In this document: in pieces, positions 62,876-64,000 of the stretch
Layout: every line of letters begins with the position of its first letter
Position numbering within the stretch: position 1 is the first letter of the stretch
Notes under the pieces: generated by a model
Databases searched by the model: none
What the model was told of the DNA's origin: nothing
Seen by the model: the letters and a program-made list of their open reading frames with translations, nothing else
Position numbers and translations under genes: made by a program
Assembly: GCA_964564545.1 (NCBI GenBank)
Contig: CAZMBP010000028.1
Span: 1-64,000, forward strand
Length of the DNA stretch: 64,000 nt
Origin: CAJQQY01 sp964564545
Lineage (GTDB): Bacteria > Bacteroidota > Bacteroidia > Chitinophagales > Saprospiraceae
Direction of reading: 5' to 3'

Positions 62876-63670
62876 TTATGAAACAGTTACTCTTTGATCC
62901 AAAATATCAGAATCCTCTAAAATACTTTTATCAACATCACCATTCCATTTCCAATCTAATAATGTAACTGCTGCATTAAATAAATAGAATACATATTTCA
63001 CCACATTTGCGATATTTAATTGAATCGCATTTTTGGCCAAATTAATTATATTATAAACCACCCAGCTAAACCAAGTTTCCTCATACTTGAATGCATTACA
63101 AACATTTCCTCCGACTGACAATCCAAAAATTACAGAAACCAAAGTTAAAAATGTCGGATCAGTTATTCCTCCAAAAAGATAAGCTCCCAAATAAACCAAA
63201 GTAAATCCCAATAACATTCCTGCTGCAAGGATTAAATAATAATAAATATCTCTCTTACGAATTCTTTCCCCACTTTTCCACTTTGAGTATGCGTAGGTGT
63301 GAATAAAAAAGGTCACGGGATAAGTGATAATCGCAGAGTGATTTCCAAAAAGATAATCAATTCCGCCTGAACTGACTGTGGTCAAAATCCCAATAAAATT
63401 TCCCCAATTATTTTGCTTACCCACTAGGCGAGTTGCGAGGACTGAAAATATTGCTCCGACCATAGATACGATTCCTAAAGGAAAAGCACCTTGTTGCATG
63501 TGACTCATTAGTTCCTTCATGGGAATTCCAAACTGAATTTCTCCATTGAAAAAGATCGTTCCATGAAAATTTCTCCAAATGCAAACTCCGAAAATCAAAA
63601 GAGCAGCAAATACATCAAGGTGTTTTGATTGGACTAAATTTCTGACTAGTTTTCGAGTACTTGTTTCCAA
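62876..63670 (-). CDS. PnuC-family nicotinamide riboside/vitamin transporter-like protein
   Basis: Integral membrane protein of 264 residues with about seven helices. The PnuC pattern is visible in NNWGNFIGILTTVSSGGIDY, SAIITYPVTFFIHTYAYSKW and the motif ETWFSWVVYNIINLAKNAIQ (W-x2-W-x3-N), with the last helix YVFYLFNAAVTLLDW. PnuC proteins bring nicotinamide riboside or related vitamins in by facilitated diffusion. The charged C-terminal tail (VDKSILEDSDILDQRV) is extra. No kinase (NadR/NrK) is adjacent, so the vitamin is not certain. Confidence 0.85.
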   Translation of the reverse strand: METSTRKLVRNLVQSKHLDVFAALLIFGVCIWRNFHGTIFFNGEIQFGIPMKELMSHMQQGAFPLGIVSMVGAIFSVLATRLVGKQNNWGNFIGILTTVSSGGIDYLFGNHSAIITYPVTFFIHTYAYSKWKSGERIRKRDIYYYLILAAGMLLGFTLVYLGAYLFGGITDPTFLTLVSVIFGLSVGGNVCNAFKYEETWFSWVVYNIINLAKNAIQLNIANVVKYVFYLFNAAVTLLDWKWNGDVDKSILEDSDILDQRVTVS

Positions 63671-63688
63671 AATGTACTTTTTTATAGC

Positions 63689-63823
63689 ACGTAGTGGTCT
63701 GCTTTAGCTAACCTAAAAAATGAGCGAAGCGATTTTTTCAAAAAACATAAAATCATTTTTTCCAAATAAAACAATTTTACTACACTCGTATTTTTACGGT
63801 CAGCTAAAGCAAACCACCACATA
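63689..63823. repeat. REP-like inverted pair, family A
   Basis: Left arm 63689-63735 (GTAG, T, hairpin GGTCTGC-TTTA-GCTAACC, then CTAAAAAATGAGCGAAGCGA) and right arm 63795-63823 are inverted relative to each other. The words match those at 10597-10702. It lies between the divergent PnuC-like gene and the partial gene at the window end. Confidence 0.75.
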
Positions 63824-63914
63824 TGATGACACAATATTTGTGTTTATTCTTTCAAAACATTAAACGTACAAATTTACCAAAGGGAAACATTTTTATCTCT
63901 ATTTTTGCACGCAA

Positions 63915-64000
63915 ATGACAGACAATAATACCAATAAAAATAAATACTCCATCATTCGTTATCCAAAAACGAGGAATCAATCTTTGCAAGCGTGGAGTGC
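63915..64000 (+). CDS. Start of a probable SAM-dependent methyltransferase, cut by window end
   Basis: Only 28 codons are visible. They read MTDNNTNKNKYSIIRYPKTR and NQSLQAWSA. The stretch IIRYPKTRNQSLQAWSA resembles the N-terminus of a Bacteroidota class I methyltransferase group (RYPKT..K/NSLRAW.AADE). The call rests on memory of that wording and needs the rest of the gene. Confidence 0.45.
   Translation, partial: MTDNNTNKNKYSIIRYPKTRNQSLQAWS

Noticed and set aside
1..64000. tRNA or rRNA genes
   Set aside because: No cloverleaf with a GTTCRANNC-type T arm or conserved rRNA stretch was recognised on either strand; a covariance search would settle it.

Overview
The window is a stretch of an AT-rich chromosome (about one third G+C by eye) from a member of the Bacteroidota. 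The evidence is a PorX-type response regulator, several proteins with C-terminal type IX secretion (T9SS) sorting domains, SprB-type adhesin repeats, a complete Na+-translocating NADH:quinone reductase operon, and promoters of the TTG / TAnnTTTG kind. The mix of large repeat proteins, subtilisin-SprB fusion and gliding-type secretion suggests a Saprospirales-like lineage, but that is inference. No rRNA, tRNA or CRISPR array was seen.

Layout. 1-3466: a two-component pair (kinase cut by the window edge) and a lipoprotein with duplicated RskA-like domains. 3488-7707: an envelope operon read leftwards (lpxK, acyltransferase, family 2 glycosyltransferase, ECF sigma factor). 7858-12611: a sugar-1-phosphate nucleotidyltransferase, a frameshifted GxxExxY gene framed by post-stop repeats, a DUF2851 protein, a T9SS-exported serine hydrolase and dihydrofolate reductase, with REP-like palindromes between them. 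12677-18273: the cell-shape operon mreB-mreC-mreD-mrdA with a CapA-type protein at its end. 18487-26228: an inactive M16 peptidase homologue, dnaN, a flippase, a small barrel protein, a saccharopine/alanine dehydrogenase-like enzyme, a small exported protein behind a near-perfect sigma-54 promoter, and a metallophosphoesterase. 26247-32793: nqrABCDEF. 33154-38605: a membrane glycosyltransferase whose start codon abuts an 8-bp tandem repeat (probable phase variation), a zinc-ribbon protein, porX and an HD phosphohydrolase. 38716-44360: a 23-residue-repeat peptidoglycan-binding protein, an ABC ATPase, a Skp-like chaperone, a YhhN protein and membrane or barrel proteins. 44446-59616: three giant exported proteins (haem peroxidase with dockerin and sorting domain; barrel plus eleven Ig-like repeats; subtilisin plus about seventeen SprB repeats plus sorting domain). 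60088-64000: DUF2461, a second ECF sigma factor followed by a protein with a double-glycine-like motif, an unknown, a PnuC-type transporter and the start of a probable methyltransferase.

How it fits together. Much of the window concerns the envelope: lipid A and surface glycan synthesis, wall elongation, periplasmic chaperoning, T9SS regulation (PorX) and large T9SS cargo. The most unusual items are regulatory or structural DNA: the octanucleotide repeat at a start codon, GTAG-type REP pairs in two families, a repeat that follows stop codons around a GxxExxY gene, a sigma-54 promoter for an unknown small exported protein, and a 25-bp motif shared by the porX and peroxidase upstream regions.
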